A stretch of 64,000 bases of DNA from Muraenolepis orangiensis (GCA_027704905.1 CM051006.1:10396225-10460224); one strand, 5' to 3'; counted from the first letter of the stretch, positions 10,147 to 22,200 are shown. Program-made: numbers and translations. The notes: a model not told the origin generated them from the letters alone.

Positions 10147-10529
10147 GATTGAACAAATGTTCATTGTTGTTATTTTGGTTAAGTTATTTCTTTAATAATC
10201 TGGAAAAAATAATGGTTTTCCTAGTTCTATAATAGTCACATGTCCACACTGCACACGTGGCTGAACCAGTGCCTGTAAGAAGCTCTAGACACAGGGTGGG
10301 GAGGGAGGGGGGGGTACGAGCAAACCACAAAGCAGTGTGTGTGTGTAGTTCTCTTTCCAGAAGCACCACAGCTGTCTAAGAACGGTGTAGCTTAGCATCT
10401 GTTCCACATTTAATACTGGCAGTGCAAGCCACACAATTCAGCCATCGTTCAATATCAATATATCAATTTCGAACTAACTTTGCTAATAAGGGAGTCTGGA
10501 ACACTATAGCCCGGGCATAAACCCAGTAA

Positions 10530-10690
10530 TATAACTGCACTACTGGCACTTTAAAATGCCTTTTCGATGCTTTTTGCACAATTCAACACATACATGCATA
10601 TATCATCCATTAGTCACTTTATTGTTATTTTTATTGTTATTTTTATTGTGTACAATATTGTTATATATTGTTCTGTTTTGAAAAGTACTA
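10530..10690 (+). mobile_element. LINE 3' UTR fragment
   Basis: The stretch containing CTGCACTACTGGCACTTTAA and the following ATCCATTAGTCACTTTATTG matches the 3' UTR of the copy that ends at 10146. The intervening 10147-10529 shows no recognised content. Confidence 0.7.
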
Positions 10691-10797
10691 CATAAACACT
10701 ACATGTCATTGCCATTAGGAGGAAGAGTGCTTACTTTGGCTTTGTGTTTACAGAAGAACCCCATTGTGTGGCTTTGGACCAAAAACACAACAACACA

Positions 10798-10816
10798 CTG
10801 CGTGATGCTATATTAA

Positions 10817-10897
<81 letters not shown>

Positions 10898-11014
10898 GTG
10901 ATGCTATATTAATCACACACACGATATAATTACAATGCACTTTGCAGCAGGTGTTCTATGTTTAATGTTTGTGTGTATGTGTGTGTGCGTGTGTGTGTGT
11001 GTGTAAATGTTTAA

Positions 11015-11060
<46 letters not shown>

Positions 11061-11096
11061 GGGGGGGTGTATGTAACATATTTGTGTGTGTGTATG

Positions 11097-11165
<69 letters not shown>
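10798..11165. repeat. (CA)n with duplicated flank, then (GT)n arrays
   Basis: (CA)n at 10818-10893 is bracketed by two direct copies of CTGCGTGATGCTATATTAAT (about 10798 and 10894). GT arrays follow at 10964-11003, 11017-11057 (ending in a G run) and 11093-11165. Confidence 0.93.
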
Positions 11166-11167
<2 letters not shown>

Positions 11168-11169
11168 CT

Positions 11170-11925
11170 GCATGCGTGTATTTGTGTGGGGAACGTTGTT
11201 ATCGGTACACATTAGGTGCCTCAATACCAACCGAGCATTCAATCTAAACAGCATTAGCATTTAAATGCCACCATTGCAGTGCATGCAGGGTTGCCAAGCA
11301 CGCTGCAGCTCTGCATGGCTGCGGTGTTCGTGTTGTTATCCCCATCTCCCTTCAAACCGGCACAGCGTGGTCCGTTAGTCTCTCCAACAGAGACTGCCTT
11401 CCCCCGTAGTAGGAAGCTAGAGCAGGGGAACTTAGAATAGCCACCACACAAAACAGTGTAGCGGTAGTCAGAAGGGGAGTCAGAGTGTCTTACAAAAGAT
11501 GTGATTTGGAGATGATTGGACTTGGATGGCACTAGACATAAAGCAAGTCTGACGTCTGTGGACTGGGCCCAGATTTCCTTTAATAACTTAAGTGTCTCAT
11601 TTCTACTCACTGCTCCTTTTGATCCCGCTTGACCACTAGCCACTATTGCTTGTCTCCTCGAGAGCATCGTCGAGCACTCGGACGTATAAAAAAGTTTGAC
11701 CACACTGTGGGGATGTATATGACTTGACCGTGATCCACACAGGGTTAGAGCTGGCATTATCCGTCAAGACTTTTTTTTTTTTAAAGCACAAGAGTTTAAA
11801 AGTCAAAGTGATATGGAAGGCCACTATGGCAAACAAAATGATTGATATTGATACAAAGCTTATCGTATTTTTATTCATGACTTTATTATTATTATTATTA
11901 ATATTATTATTATTGAAATGCAGGC
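11170..11925. other. unassigned stretch with a 167-codon minus-strand open frame
   Basis: The open frame at 11254-11757 on the minus strand resembles no family I recognise, has no repeat signature and no clear splice context. I treat it as chance. A (TTA)n run lies at 11880-11910. Confidence 0.3.
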
Positions 11926-12106
11926 ACATCCACATTTTCCGGGCACATCCAACTGGGAAGAGACCACGGGCCAGACCAAGGTACAGGTGGGGTGATTACA
12001 TCTCCACGCTGGCCTGGGAATGCCTTGGGATCCCCCAGTCGGAGCTGGTCGATGTTGCCAGAGAAAGGGAAGTTTGGGGTCCTCGGCTAAAGCTGCTACC
12101 TCAATT
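11925..12106 (+). pseudogene. RTE-type LINE C-terminal fragment
   Basis: It translates as FRAHPTGKRPRARPRYRWGD, then WECLGIPQSELVDVAREREV and LKLLPQ, the extreme C-terminus of a fish endonuclease/reverse-transcriptase LINE. Longer or parallel copies are at 24815-25612 and 46395-46600. The clade name is tentative. Confidence 0.8.
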
Positions 12107-12884
12107 TGAAAAATAAAATAGAAAATGGCCCGTTTGCATTCTTCAGTCCAAGGCACAGCATCACTGCTCCCATTGAGTGAAATGCTGTTCCTATCATAGG
12201 TGAGTTAAAAGTCTATGACAGTGCTTGCGATGAGTTACTAAGCACAACCTAAATGTTATACAAATATCTAGTTAGTAGCCAATTTGATGTGTTAATAAGC
12301 CATATAATTGTATTTACAAAGGCTTACACAACCTTCTTATCCTGTAATACAGTTTACTTTCCCCTCCCTTTAAACAGGGCTGTGATTAGGGAGCACCATC
12401 CTGACTTAGAAGCAACATTGGGAACTGCTGTTGGGAGAAGGAGCTGCTGGACGACTGCATTAGGAGACGTTATTTAACTCATGGACCACCTGCTGTACCT
12501 TCACGGGCCACCACTGATAACTGAGAACCTGGGTAGAACACTGCTGCTTTAATACTGTTTGTGGCCCGTGACTCATATATTTTTATATATTTGGCCCTCA
12601 ATAAAAAAATGTTGGACACCTCTAGGGTTCCATGGCATTACGTTAATCAATTCATTAACTCAATGGATCAAAACGTTCAATATATCGTAATCAATTGTGC
12701 TAAAGGTCACGTGTATTTGTCGTCACATGTACCCGACCATTTTTGTGTCTGCAGTTAAAAAGTGTTTCTGTGGGAAGACTAAAGGTAACAACATTCCACT
12801 GTCCTAATTAGTTTCTGCCTTTGTCCTTCTACGCTGTTCTGCATCTCTTCATGTTAGAATAACTCTTGACTGTGCACCTCCTCA
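12107..12884. other. unassigned AT-rich stretch
   Basis: I see no coding, RNA or repeat signature here beyond short AT-rich runs. Confidence 0.4.
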
Positions 12885-12988
12885 GTGTGTGTGTGTGTGT
12901 ATGTGTGTGTGTGTGTGTGTATGAATGTGTGTGTCCTTATTATTTTCCATCTCCCGTTTGATTAGACCTTGCTGTGTGTGTGCATGTG

Positions 12989-13028
<40 letters not shown>

Positions 13029-13070
13029 TGCGCGCGTGCGTGCGCGCGTGCGCGCGTGCGTGCGTGAGAA
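12885..13070. repeat. (GT)n and alternating (GC/GT) arrays
   Basis: GT at 12885-12930 and 12972-13024 grades into alternating GTGCGC at 13024-13068, a purine-pyrimidine alternation of the type that can adopt Z-DNA. Confidence 0.9.
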
Positions 13071-13079
13071 GAGCATGAA

Positions 13080-14140
13080 AGAGAGAGACACATCCCGAAT
13101 CTTCCTCTCTCCACGGGTTCCTCACCTCTTCTCTCCTCATCCTCTGTTCTGTCTGTTCCACCAACAGGATAAATTACCCCTCTGTGGTCCCCTGTGTTCT
13201 GTTGCCTTGCATATCTGCGATTTCTCTGCTGAGCCGAGAGCCTGATAGTTAGGATTGCCATCAAAGGCTCTCCGTGCCACACGCTTCTTCAAAAAGTTTT
13301 TTTTTATGTTTTCCCCCGTTTCCTCCTCTGCATGTGAACACATCTTGAATGTGATTGTTCATTTTTCACCCAAAACCGGAACCTCCCGCTACTTCTACCA
13401 TGAATGAATCGGTACCTGAGGTTGCTAATAGCTTGTTGTCGGCAACCGATTGTGTGCGCAGTGTGCAAGGGAGGTGACCAGGAGGCGTACCTTACTAGAT
13501 GCCCGAAAGTTGTTCATATGAACGTTTTTATTTAAATTGGGAACACATGGGGACTCGCGTTCGGTACAGACATTATAAAACATACAGTCTGTGATACAGA
13601 GCTGTTGTATTAATAATGTCTTCTCTGTACTTTCTTTAATTTTACCTTTTGTTTTTACGTTCTGTAAAATGTTACTAATGCAAATCTAAAGCATTCTGAA
13701 TGGCCTTTGGTGTTTGAACAACGCTATATAAAGTTGAATGTAAAGTTAAATATGAATATGAAAAGTTGAATATGAGGTTAAATGTAAAGTTGAATATGAA
13801 GTTAAACATAAAGTTAATGTTGGGCCATAAAGCCTATCGGTCTTAATGGGTGTAGTAAATGCATCAGCTTAAGCTTCTAAACAACCTCATGTTTAGAGTT
13901 CTTGTTAACAACTTTAAACGTGTGTACAGTACAGCGTGATAATGCCAATGTTTGACTTAGAGAAACACTTACGCTAACTGTTAAACTACCACAAACAATT
14001 AATAGCCAGATTATTGAGTGTTTACTAACTACCTACGTGGTGTGGGACTCGCTCTACTAGATCAAATGAAAGGTAAAACAGGAGAGTGATCAATTCTAAA
14101 GTCTCGCTCATAACACATTATAACATGGTCAGATTTTCTG
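13080..14140. repeat. mostly unassigned, with an AAAGTTGAATATGA-type degenerate tandem repeat
   Basis: From about 13728 to 13822 the motif AAAGTTGAATATGAAGTTAA recurs in degenerate form about five times. The rest of the interval shows no recognisable gene or element. Confidence 0.5.
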
Positions 14141-14143
14141 AAC

Positions 14144-14146
14144 ACA

Positions 14147-14239
<93 letters not shown>

Positions 14240-14248
14240 ACACACAGA
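14144..14248. repeat. (CA)n microsatellite
   Basis: Near-perfect CA array of about 105 bases. Confidence 0.95.
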
Positions 14249-14628
14249 CACATATCTGGTTTAATCGCACTGAACAAGAATTTCCTAAATATATTAATAC
14301 ATAATCATTTTAAATGTATTTATGTTAGAGTTAGCATGTTCCAGTTCCTCAAACGCAATTATTTATTTAATTAATGTTTCTACAAAAACAACGCAATCAA
14401 AATGTGGATAATTATTGAGATGACATTTTATCATGGAAGAATAAGCCAACATAAATTAAATAAAATTCTATGTATTGGCTCAATGTTGATATCAAATCCA
14501 CATGTGTTGCTGTGATAGAATACCTGATTTGATATAAGACAGGAGGATATTGTATTTTATTACAGCAATCAGTAAATGTAGAAATTGTTCCAGAACTGCA
14601 GCAAATTATATCAACTGAATCATATAGA

Positions 14629-15013
14629 CAATATGTTACAACGATGTGTGTTGGTTGGACCCAGAACGCTGACGAAAGACCAGTGACGGGATAACAGGAG
14701 GCTTTATTAAAGCAAACACAATAATAGAGTGATCGGGGACAGGCCAGGGGTCTGGATACCGGGAGGTCGATCAGCGGAGTACCGACAGGTAGTAGACAGG
14801 TATGTATAATTACCGGAGGGCTGGTGCCGTGACATCCAGGGAGTACAATGTACGATCTAGCAATGAGCTCAAGAGACGCCACGGTATATATACCCCCAGG
14901 TGAGGTGATTAACCTAATCACTCTCGGCATTTGCCGGCAGGTGTGTGTGTGCGCCGCCAAAGCCCGTGCCTTGGCCACGCCCCCCTGTCAACCACCGTAA
15001 CCGTGACACAATA
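14629..15013 (-). mobile_element. solo LTR, Ty3/gypsy-like
   Basis: The LTR is 14634-15008 (375 bp) on the minus strand, beginning TGTCACGGTTACGGTGGTTG and ending TTGTAACA. CAATA occurs on both sides (14629-14633, 15009-15013) as a 5-bp target duplication. It contains a TATATATA box (minus strand, near 14890) and a TTTATTA polyadenylation-type region. The start matches that of the 6267-9225 element, but the rest differs, so this is a related family reduced by LTR-LTR recombination. Confidence 0.88.
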
Positions 15014-15198
15014 GTTACATCATCCAGACCAGAGCTAACGCTAACAACTCATCCCACTTCCTGTCTACAACCTGTCGGTGGTTATTAAATAGTACCACTT
15101 TTCTAACTAGCTGTAATTACATTCTCCCTGGGAAGGCACTAACCCAGGTGGGTTAATATTGATCTGATGGCAATGCATGCATGCCCATCCCTACAACA

Positions 15199-15314
15199 CA
15201 TGTACAATCATGTGATCTGGTCATATGATGTAACACGTGATCTGGTCACATGATTGTAACACGTGATCTGGTCACATGATTGTACCATGTGATCTGGTCA
15301 CATGGTACAATCAT
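15199..15314. repeat. 26-bp tandem repeat with CACGTG/CACATG motifs
   Basis: About four units of the type TGTAACACGTGATCTGGTCA plus CATGAT. Each unit carries an E-box-like ACACGTGA and a TCACATGA. Confidence 0.9.
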
Positions 15315-15327
15315 TTTGGGCAGTTTG

Positions 15328-15908
15328 AGCCCTCTGTGTCGGTACCTAAAGGCAGTGTGTGGCCTCGGTGTCGACATCTGTGTCGACAGGCAGTTGGAGG
15401 CCTCTGTGTCCATACCTAGAGGCAGTTGGAGGCCTCTGTGTCCATACCTAGAGGCAGTTGGAGGCCTCTGTGTCCATACCTAGAGGCAGTTGGAGGCCTC
15501 TGTGTCCATACCTAGAGGCAGTTGGAGGCCTCTGTGTCCATACCTAGAGGCAGTTGGAGGCCTCTGTGTCCATACCTAGAGGCAGTTGGAGGCCTCTGTG
15601 TCCATACCTAGAGGGAGTTGGAGGCCTCTGTGTGGATTCCTAGAGGCAGTTTGAGCCCTAGAGGCAGTTGAGCCCTCTGTGTCGGTACCTTGAGGCCGTT
15701 GGAGCCCTATGTGTCAGTACCTAGAGGCAGTTGGAGGCCTCTGTGTTGGTACCTAGAGGCAGTTTCAGCACTCTGTGTTCTACCTAGAGGCAGTTGGAGG
15801 CCTAGAGGAAGTCATAGCCCTTTGTGTCCGTACCTAGAGGCTGTTTGAGCCCTCTGTGTTGAACCTAGAGGCAGTTGGAGGCCTCTGTGTCGGTATCTAG
15901 AGGCAGGG
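15328..15908. repeat. 32-bp minisatellite
   Basis: About 18 units based on ACCTAGAGGCAGTTGGAGGC plus CTCTGTGTCCAT. The central six or so units (15390-15610) are nearly identical, and the flanking ones diverge (GTCGGT variants), the usual pattern of an expanding core. Confidence 0.93.
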
Positions 15909-16334
15909 GTGTGGCAGCCACCATAATTTGTTCCCTGTCGTCTGTTGAAACTCATCTCTATTTTGCAGTCGTGGGGACAGGCCCTGAAATTGTCAGTTTT
16001 TATCTCGCATTATCTGGTAGGCGGCATTAGTGCAACCCCTTCATTTTGTGTCTGCGTGATGTTGGCCAGAAATAACGTAATCAAATCAGCTTCAGTAGCC
16101 ATTTTGTGTTTTTCATTGTATCTGGGTTGTTTTGGGTTTTTTTCCGGTCAAAAGTGAGGGAGATTTTTTATTTACGGGCCTCCACCACCATGTTTACGTG
16201 TCGGAACATTAGGGTAACAAGGGAGCATTGTGTCAGGAACGGTATGTCTCTCGCTCTGTGGGCTCATGACCTCATCAAGCCTCATCACAAGCCCTTCTGC
16301 ACAAACTTTGCCCATGGGGCTGGGGACAGGATAG

Positions 16335-16435
16335 TTTGTCGTAGTGGCTAGTGTTCTCCTTCCCAACTGGATCTGGGTTTGATCCCCGATGTCCACACCA
16401 GGCATCCACAAGCAAGATGCCTAACCCCCTACCTC
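16335..16435 (+). mobile_element. tRNA-derived SINE head
   Basis: TCGTAGTGGCTAGTG (A-box-like) and GGGTTTGATCCCC (B-box-like) are 35 bases apart, as in the SINEs at 2640 and 23345. The 3' body is not recognisable. Confidence 0.6.
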
Positions 16436-16611
16436 CTCCGTAAGTAACAACCTGTATCTTATCTTTCCTGGGAGGCGTGAAGATGTTTCGGTCATGATCG
16501 ATTAAGGACTGATCATTTAAGTGAATGAAATGATCAGTTTAGTTACAACGTTACATTATTTTCATTCTTCATTAAAATATCTAAAAAAAAAGTCTAGATA
16601 TTTTAAGATAG

Positions 16612-18650
16612 ATATTTTATTGGCCAATTGCAACAGGTACATTGGAAGGCTTACTCCCCGTCTCCTCCTGCAGTATACATCTCCAAAACAATACCATACA
16701 AATAAAAATTATATGTACAATAAAAATAAACCAAAAAAGAGCAGCAAGTGACTGTTAAATTATATGTACATGTGTTGAATGTACAATTTTTTTTACAAAA
16801 AAATAAATGCTTTTCTTTAAAAGCATTTAAAGTGCCTGTAGTGCGGGTGTAGGTGGGACCCAAAAGCAGTGGGAACAGATGCCAGATGGAACAGGTGCTT
16901 TAATGAAGCATGAGCAAGGCAGAGGTACAGACAGGCACGGCAAAACCAAGGTCGTAATTCAGGCGGTGGTCAAAATCACAGTAGATCCAAAAAACAGAGA
17001 ATCAATGTGTGTGTGAGTGATAATCTAGCAAAGTGTAAGTGTGCGGGGGTAGGCTTAAATAGCATGGTTAATTGTGATGCGCTGCAGCTTCGGTGAGAAT
17101 TAACAAGGGGGTGTAGAGGGAGCGAGGAGACAGGAATGCGGAACGTGATTACAGGGCGTGGCTATCCGGGTGAGTGCTGTGGAAGAGAGGAGACAGGAGT
17201 GCAAACTGTGACAAGTGCAGCAGCATCATGAATACATTGCAGTAACTGTGATGAGTCCAGCAAAGTATGTAAGTCTAATCTTAATGACAACATTATGAAA
17301 GTGAAAGTGTAGTGGCAGCACTCCTAGCAGTTCAGTAGGCGCACTTCCTGTGGATAAAAACGATCCTTAAACCTGGTAGTCCGTGAACGGATAATGCGCA
17401 ACCGGCGACCAGATGTTAGGGGGGAGAAGAGATGGTGCCCAGGGTGGTTGCAGTCCTTTATGATGGACATCTGGTCCTACAGATCTCCTCAATGCATAGA
17501 AGTGAACACCCGATGATCTTCTCTGTCCTCACGACCCTCTGGATGGCTTTCTTGTCCTGTGCAGTGGTGTTGCCGTACCACGCAGTAATGCCACTCGTCA
17601 GGATGCTCTCTACGGTGCCGCGGTAGAAGTTCACTAGCCGCCTATTCCGCTTCAGCATGACCTCCGTGTTGCGGGTCCACGCCAGGTCATCGGAAATGTG
17701 TAGCCCAAGGAAACGGAAGCAGCTGACGACTTCCACCGGTGTCCCGTCCAGGCTGATGGTGGAGTGGGTTCCCCTGGTGGCTCCTGAAGTCCACGATGAG
17801 CTCCTTAGTCTTGCTGATATTCAGTGCGAGGCTGTTGTCCTCACACCATCGCGTCAGCTGGCCTACCTTATCTCTGTACTCTTTTCGTCGGAGTACAGAG
17901 CCACTCGGAATACAGAACCACTCCGTGGTGTCGTCTGCAAACTTGATAATCTGATTATTGCTGTGCATGGCAGTACAGTCATGTGTGTACAGCCGGGGAC
18001 TGAGGCAGCAGCCTTGGGGTGCTCCGGTGTTGAGGACCAGAGATGAGATGTGGTGAAATCTTCACCACTTGAGGCCTGCCTGTCAGGAAGTCCATAATAC
18101 AGTTACAGATGGGGGCGCCCAGACCTAGGTCCCTCAGTTTCAGGACCAGCTTGGAGGGAACGATGGTGTTGAACGCCGAGCTGTAGTCAATAAACAGCAG
18201 TCTGACGTAAGTGTCCCTCTTGTCTAGGTGCTCCAGGTCCGTGTGTAGTGCCAGGGAAATGACGTCGTCTACAGACCTGTTTGGTCGGTATGAAAACTGG
18301 AGTGGATCTAGGGATTCAGGGGTGGAAACATGCAACATTACATGTTTCTCCAGGCACTTCATGGCTATGGGTATTAAAGCCACTGGACGATAATCATTGA
18401 GACATGTTTCCTCTGTCTTTTTGGATAACGGCACAATGGTTGTTGCTTTGCAGCACGCTCAGACGACAGACTGTTGGAGTGATGCATTGTAAATATCGGT
18501 GAACACAGGAACCAGCTGGTCGGCGCAGGTCTTGAAGACACAGGATTGAACTTGGAGCAATCAAAGTCATGTACATCCCCTCAAGTTTTTCTGTTCCCCG
18601 GACCTGGAGAACCTGATGCCGTCCATACTGGCTACCTCGGGAGTTTACAG
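16612..18650 (-). pseudogene. LINE copy with most of the reverse transcriptase, interrupted by an LTR
   Basis: On the minus strand, in order: a linker before the RT (AVNSRGS, GTEKLEGM), an RT block at 18434-17979 (LNDYRPVALIPIAMKCLEKH, the first catalytic block LFIDYSSAFNTIVPSKL, FLTGRPQVV), the FADDT active site at about 17940, KTKELIVDFRSHQG, a thumb region (NFYRGTVESILTSGITAWYG), EEICRTRC, then the C-terminus and 3' UTR ending near 16612. Catalytic aspartates are retained, but frameshifts near 18040, 17970, 17735 and 17460 and the insertion at 16845-17213 break it. It is the longest local copy of the 1603-2133 family. Confidence 0.9.
16840..17218 (-). mobile_element. solo LTR inserted in the LINE 3' UTR
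   Basis: The insertion is 16845-17213 (369 bp). AGTGC at 16840-16844 and 17214-17218 is the target duplication, and removing the insert restores the AGTGC-AGCAGCATC seen in the sister LINE copies. On the minus strand it begins TGTCACAGTTTGC and ends near GGGTCCCACCTACACCC, closely like the end of the LTR at 55333-55824 but lacking that copy's last GTGACA. Confidence 0.85.
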
Positions 18651-18651
18651 C

Positions 18652-19800
18652 GGTAACCGTGACCGCTGTTTTTTCCCCCACAAGCCAACACGGACACAGC
18701 GCTGAAGGAACTGTATGGGGCTATCAACGAACAGGAGTCGGCACACCCCGAGGCTGCTCTCATCGTGGCCGGGGAGGCGAACCTGAAGAAGGTTCTCCCG
18801 AAGTTCTACCAACACATAACGAGCAACACACGGGCCAGCGGATCCTCGACCACTGCTACACCCCCTTCCGTGATGGCTACAAGGCCCTCCTCCGCCCACC
18901 GTTCAGCAAATCAGACCACCGCTCTATCCAGCTACTCCCCGCCTATAGGCAGAGACTGAAGCAACCGATCGCTGTGAGGGAGGTCCAATGCTGATCGGAC
19001 TCTATGCTGCAGGATTGTTTTGATCGCGCTGACTGGCACACTCCGCATTGCCTCGGAAAATAACATCAACGAGTACGCGTCGCCGGTCACCGGGTTCATC
19101 AAGTGCATAGATGACGTTGTTCCGACCAAGTCGGTTCGGATATATCCCAACCAGAAACTGTGGATCAACGGCGATGTTCGCACTGCCCTACACGCACGTA
19201 ATGCCGCCTTTGGCTCCGGGAATATGGAGGAATATACGAGAGCCCGTTACGACCTCCGCAAGACCATCGTCACTGCCAAGCGGTGTTACCTGCCACACTG
19301 TACCCATGGCAATTTGCATCGTCAAAACAGATCCACGGACGACGGAATTGCCATGGCCCTCCACACTGCCCTTTCCCACCTGGAGGGAAAGAACTGTTAT
19401 GTGCGAATGCTGTTTGTGGACTACAGCTCAGTGTTCAACACGATAGTTCCTGCCAAGCTCGACACCAAACTTAGAGGTCTAGGCGTGCCCCCATCCACGT
19501 GCAGCTGGATACTGGACCTCCTGTCGGACCGCCGCCAGGTGGTGAGGATGGGCAGCACCACCTCAGAGCCACTGACCCTCAACACGGGAGCCCCCCAAGG
19601 ATGCGTGCTGAGCCTTTTTCTGTGCCGATATATTGCCTTTTATAAATTGCATTTTTTATTTTGTATTTTTTAATTCTATTCTCTTTTTATTATATTTTTT
19701 ATCTATTTTTATCTTATTTTTATAACTGCTGTCTGTCGTCGGGTATTGCACATACGATTTTCACACCACTGCTTTATACTTTATACTTCAACTTGACTTG
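18652..19800 (+). pseudogene. LINE fragment: endonuclease C-terminus fused to part of the reverse transcriptase
   Basis: It reads NTDTALKELYGAINEQES, the GDFN block (here degraded to GEAN), NLKKVLPKFYQHI, KSDH, then ASENNINEYASPVTGFIK and VPTKSVRIYPNQKLWINGD. From about 19315 it jumps to RT blocks (RSTDDGIAMALHTALSHLEG, FVDYSSVFNTIVPAKL, TLNTGAPQGCVLS), so the segment between is deleted. It ends in an AT-rich tail with a TTGAC tandem run at 19790-19815. It lies head-to-head with 16612-18650; overlapping RT content shows these are two separate insertions. Confidence 0.88.
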
Positions 19801-19839
19801 ACTTGACTTGACTTGCCTTTTGTGCGGTACTCCGTTCCT

Positions 19840-20566
19840 TAAGTTTGTTCTGTATGTCAGCATTCATCTATGGTTTCGGGGTTCGGGAATGAGCGAACAG
19901 ACCTGGTCTGGATGCATTCTTCCACTAGCCTGTTAATGTATGCTGTGACATGATGCACATCAAGGTCAGTGGTCTTGAATACACTCCAGTCAGTGATTTC
20001 TAGCCCCCCCCCCCCCCCTGCAGGTGAAGTACGGCATCGTCTGTCCAGCGACGCACGTTCTTTACAACTGTGGGCGTGGACTTCAACTTCTGCTTGTAAG
20101 CGGGAAGTAGAAGCACAGAGGCGTGGTCTGATTTGCCGAATGCCGGCTGCGCAACAGCGCTATATGCTTGCTTGATGGTGGTGTAGTGTGTGTGATCAAG
20201 AGTCTTCTTCAGTCTTGTCAGACATGAGATGTGTTGATAGTATTTTGGTAATACCTTTTTAAATTTGCAGTGGTTAAAGTCCCCCGCTACAATGGGGACT
20301 GCCTCGGGGTAGCGATTCTGAAATTTGCTCACTTCAATGTACTCCAATGCGATGTTGGCATCAGCCCGTGGTTGGACGTAAACCGCCACCATGAGAATAG
20401 CGGAGATTTTCCTCGGCAAGTAAAAAGGGCGACATTTAATTCTCAGTAATTCCAGATAAGATGAGCAATCTTTTCCTGGTGCATTGTGGGATACATTGAG
20501 TGCCCTGTATAGGGTATAGCAATTTTTACTATACATTCTGACAGCACTACAAAAAGGCAAACTCAC
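19840..20566 (-). pseudogene. LINE AP-endonuclease C-terminal fragment
   Basis: The minus-strand frame carries the apurinic-endonuclease blocks VAVYVQPRADANIALEYIEV, VPIVAGDFNHCKFKKVLPKY, LDHTHYTTIKQAY and FGKSDHASVLLLPAYKQKLK. The GDFN and SDH catalytic motifs are intact. A C-homopolymer at 20006-20019 and a frameshift separate the continuation (TDLDVHHVTAYINRLVEE) at about 19990-19900. Confidence 0.88.
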
Positions 20567-20731
20567 TATGCAGTTTTCCGATGTATCAAATACTTATTTC
20601 ATGCAATAAAATGCAAATTGATTACTTAAAAATCATACAATGTGATTTTCTGGGTTTTGGGTTCTCTCACAGTTGAAGTGTACCTATGATAAAAATTACA
20701 GACCTCTACATGCTTTGTAAGTGGGAAAGCC

Positions 20732-20737
<6 letters not shown>

Positions 20738-20773
<36 letters not shown>
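20738..20773. repeat. (AT)n microsatellite
   Basis: Uninterrupted TA dinucleotides. Confidence 0.95.
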
Positions 20774-20775
<2 letters not shown>

Positions 20776-21230
20776 CGAGCAAACTGCTGGCCAGGGTGAC
20801 AGTGACGCGCAGTGTTCACATCCTCATCAAGCGCTGCTGTCATCTCACCTCTCGAGCCGCAGGGATATTTCATTTCATTTGAAGACCGCGTGTCTCCTTC
20901 TGCCCCCACTGGACCAGGTGTCACTCCAGATTTAAAGTGCCGGGAGGAGACAACGTGTCAACGACATGTCACCTTTTTTTATATTTCAAGGGAAACTGAA
21001 ATTGATTCAGCTGCTCTTCCTCTCACCCTCCTCCACTCTCACCCTCCTCCACTGGGCCGAGGAGGGTGACTCCATGGCGCTATGTCTTCCTATGTGTGTG
21101 TGTGTGTGTGTGTGTTGTGATGCCGTTGTCGGACTGTTTAAGTGCGTCGAGGAGACGCCATGGAGAGCATGCTTCTTATGGAGCCTGCTGACAGATCGTT
21201 AAACCCAGAGCTGACAACTAGTGAGGGACC

Positions 21231-21672
<442 letters not shown>

Positions 21673-22134
21673 CACACCAACTGCCATGACAGCTTTCTCA
21701 TCACAGCCACTGTGAATATTCAGGCACACAAATGCACACGCACACGCATGCACGCACGCATGCACATACACATATTGAATATTCTAAAACCAAACTAGCC
21801 TCCGTTTGAAGCATCACGTCCAAAAACTATAAATTCCAGTAACTCCAATTATAATCTAAAAACGAAATGGTCTGAATGGGTTTTTCATGCAAATGAGGTA
21901 TACATCACACAGTAATTGTCAACACCAGGTCATTCTGAGCCCAGCACTGAACCACTTGTGATGGGTCATCATTGATTCCGTTCTACCCTGACAGCTGGTG
22001 GTATGAACAGTCAGAGAAAGTGTCTCTTCCTCTTTAGTTGGTGCCCTTTCATGGCCCATGCTTGGCTTCTTGGTTGGATTGGAACGATACAACGTTGTTT
22101 TTAAAGGTTGGACAACTTCTGTCATCTGTCTTTC

Positions 22135-22200
22135 ACTATTGTAAGTCGCTTTGGATAAAAGCATCTGCTAAATTACTGTAATTGCTAATGTAATTAGTTA
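22135..22200 (+). repeat. L2-like 3' tail remnant
   Basis: GTAAGTCGCTTTGGATAAAA, then GCATCTGCTAAATTAC and short TAATG-type repeats, as at 57320. No LINE or SINE body is recognisable upstream. Confidence 0.65.

Noticed and set aside
11254..11757. 167-codon minus-strand ORF as a novel gene
   Set aside because: No recognisable domain, no promoter or splice context, and length within reach of chance in a 64-kb window.
13024..13068. Alternating GTGCGC tract as a CpG-island promoter
   Set aside because: It is a continuation of the GT microsatellite, too short and without flanking GC-rich sequence or a first exon.
15328..15908. Regular direct repeats resembling a CRISPR array
   Set aside because: The units are contiguous with no unique spacers and the genome is eukaryotic; it is a minisatellite.
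16612..19800. Twin-priming 5' inversion of a single LINE copy
   Set aside because: Both the minus and plus parts contain the same reverse transcriptase block with different residues, so they come from two copies.
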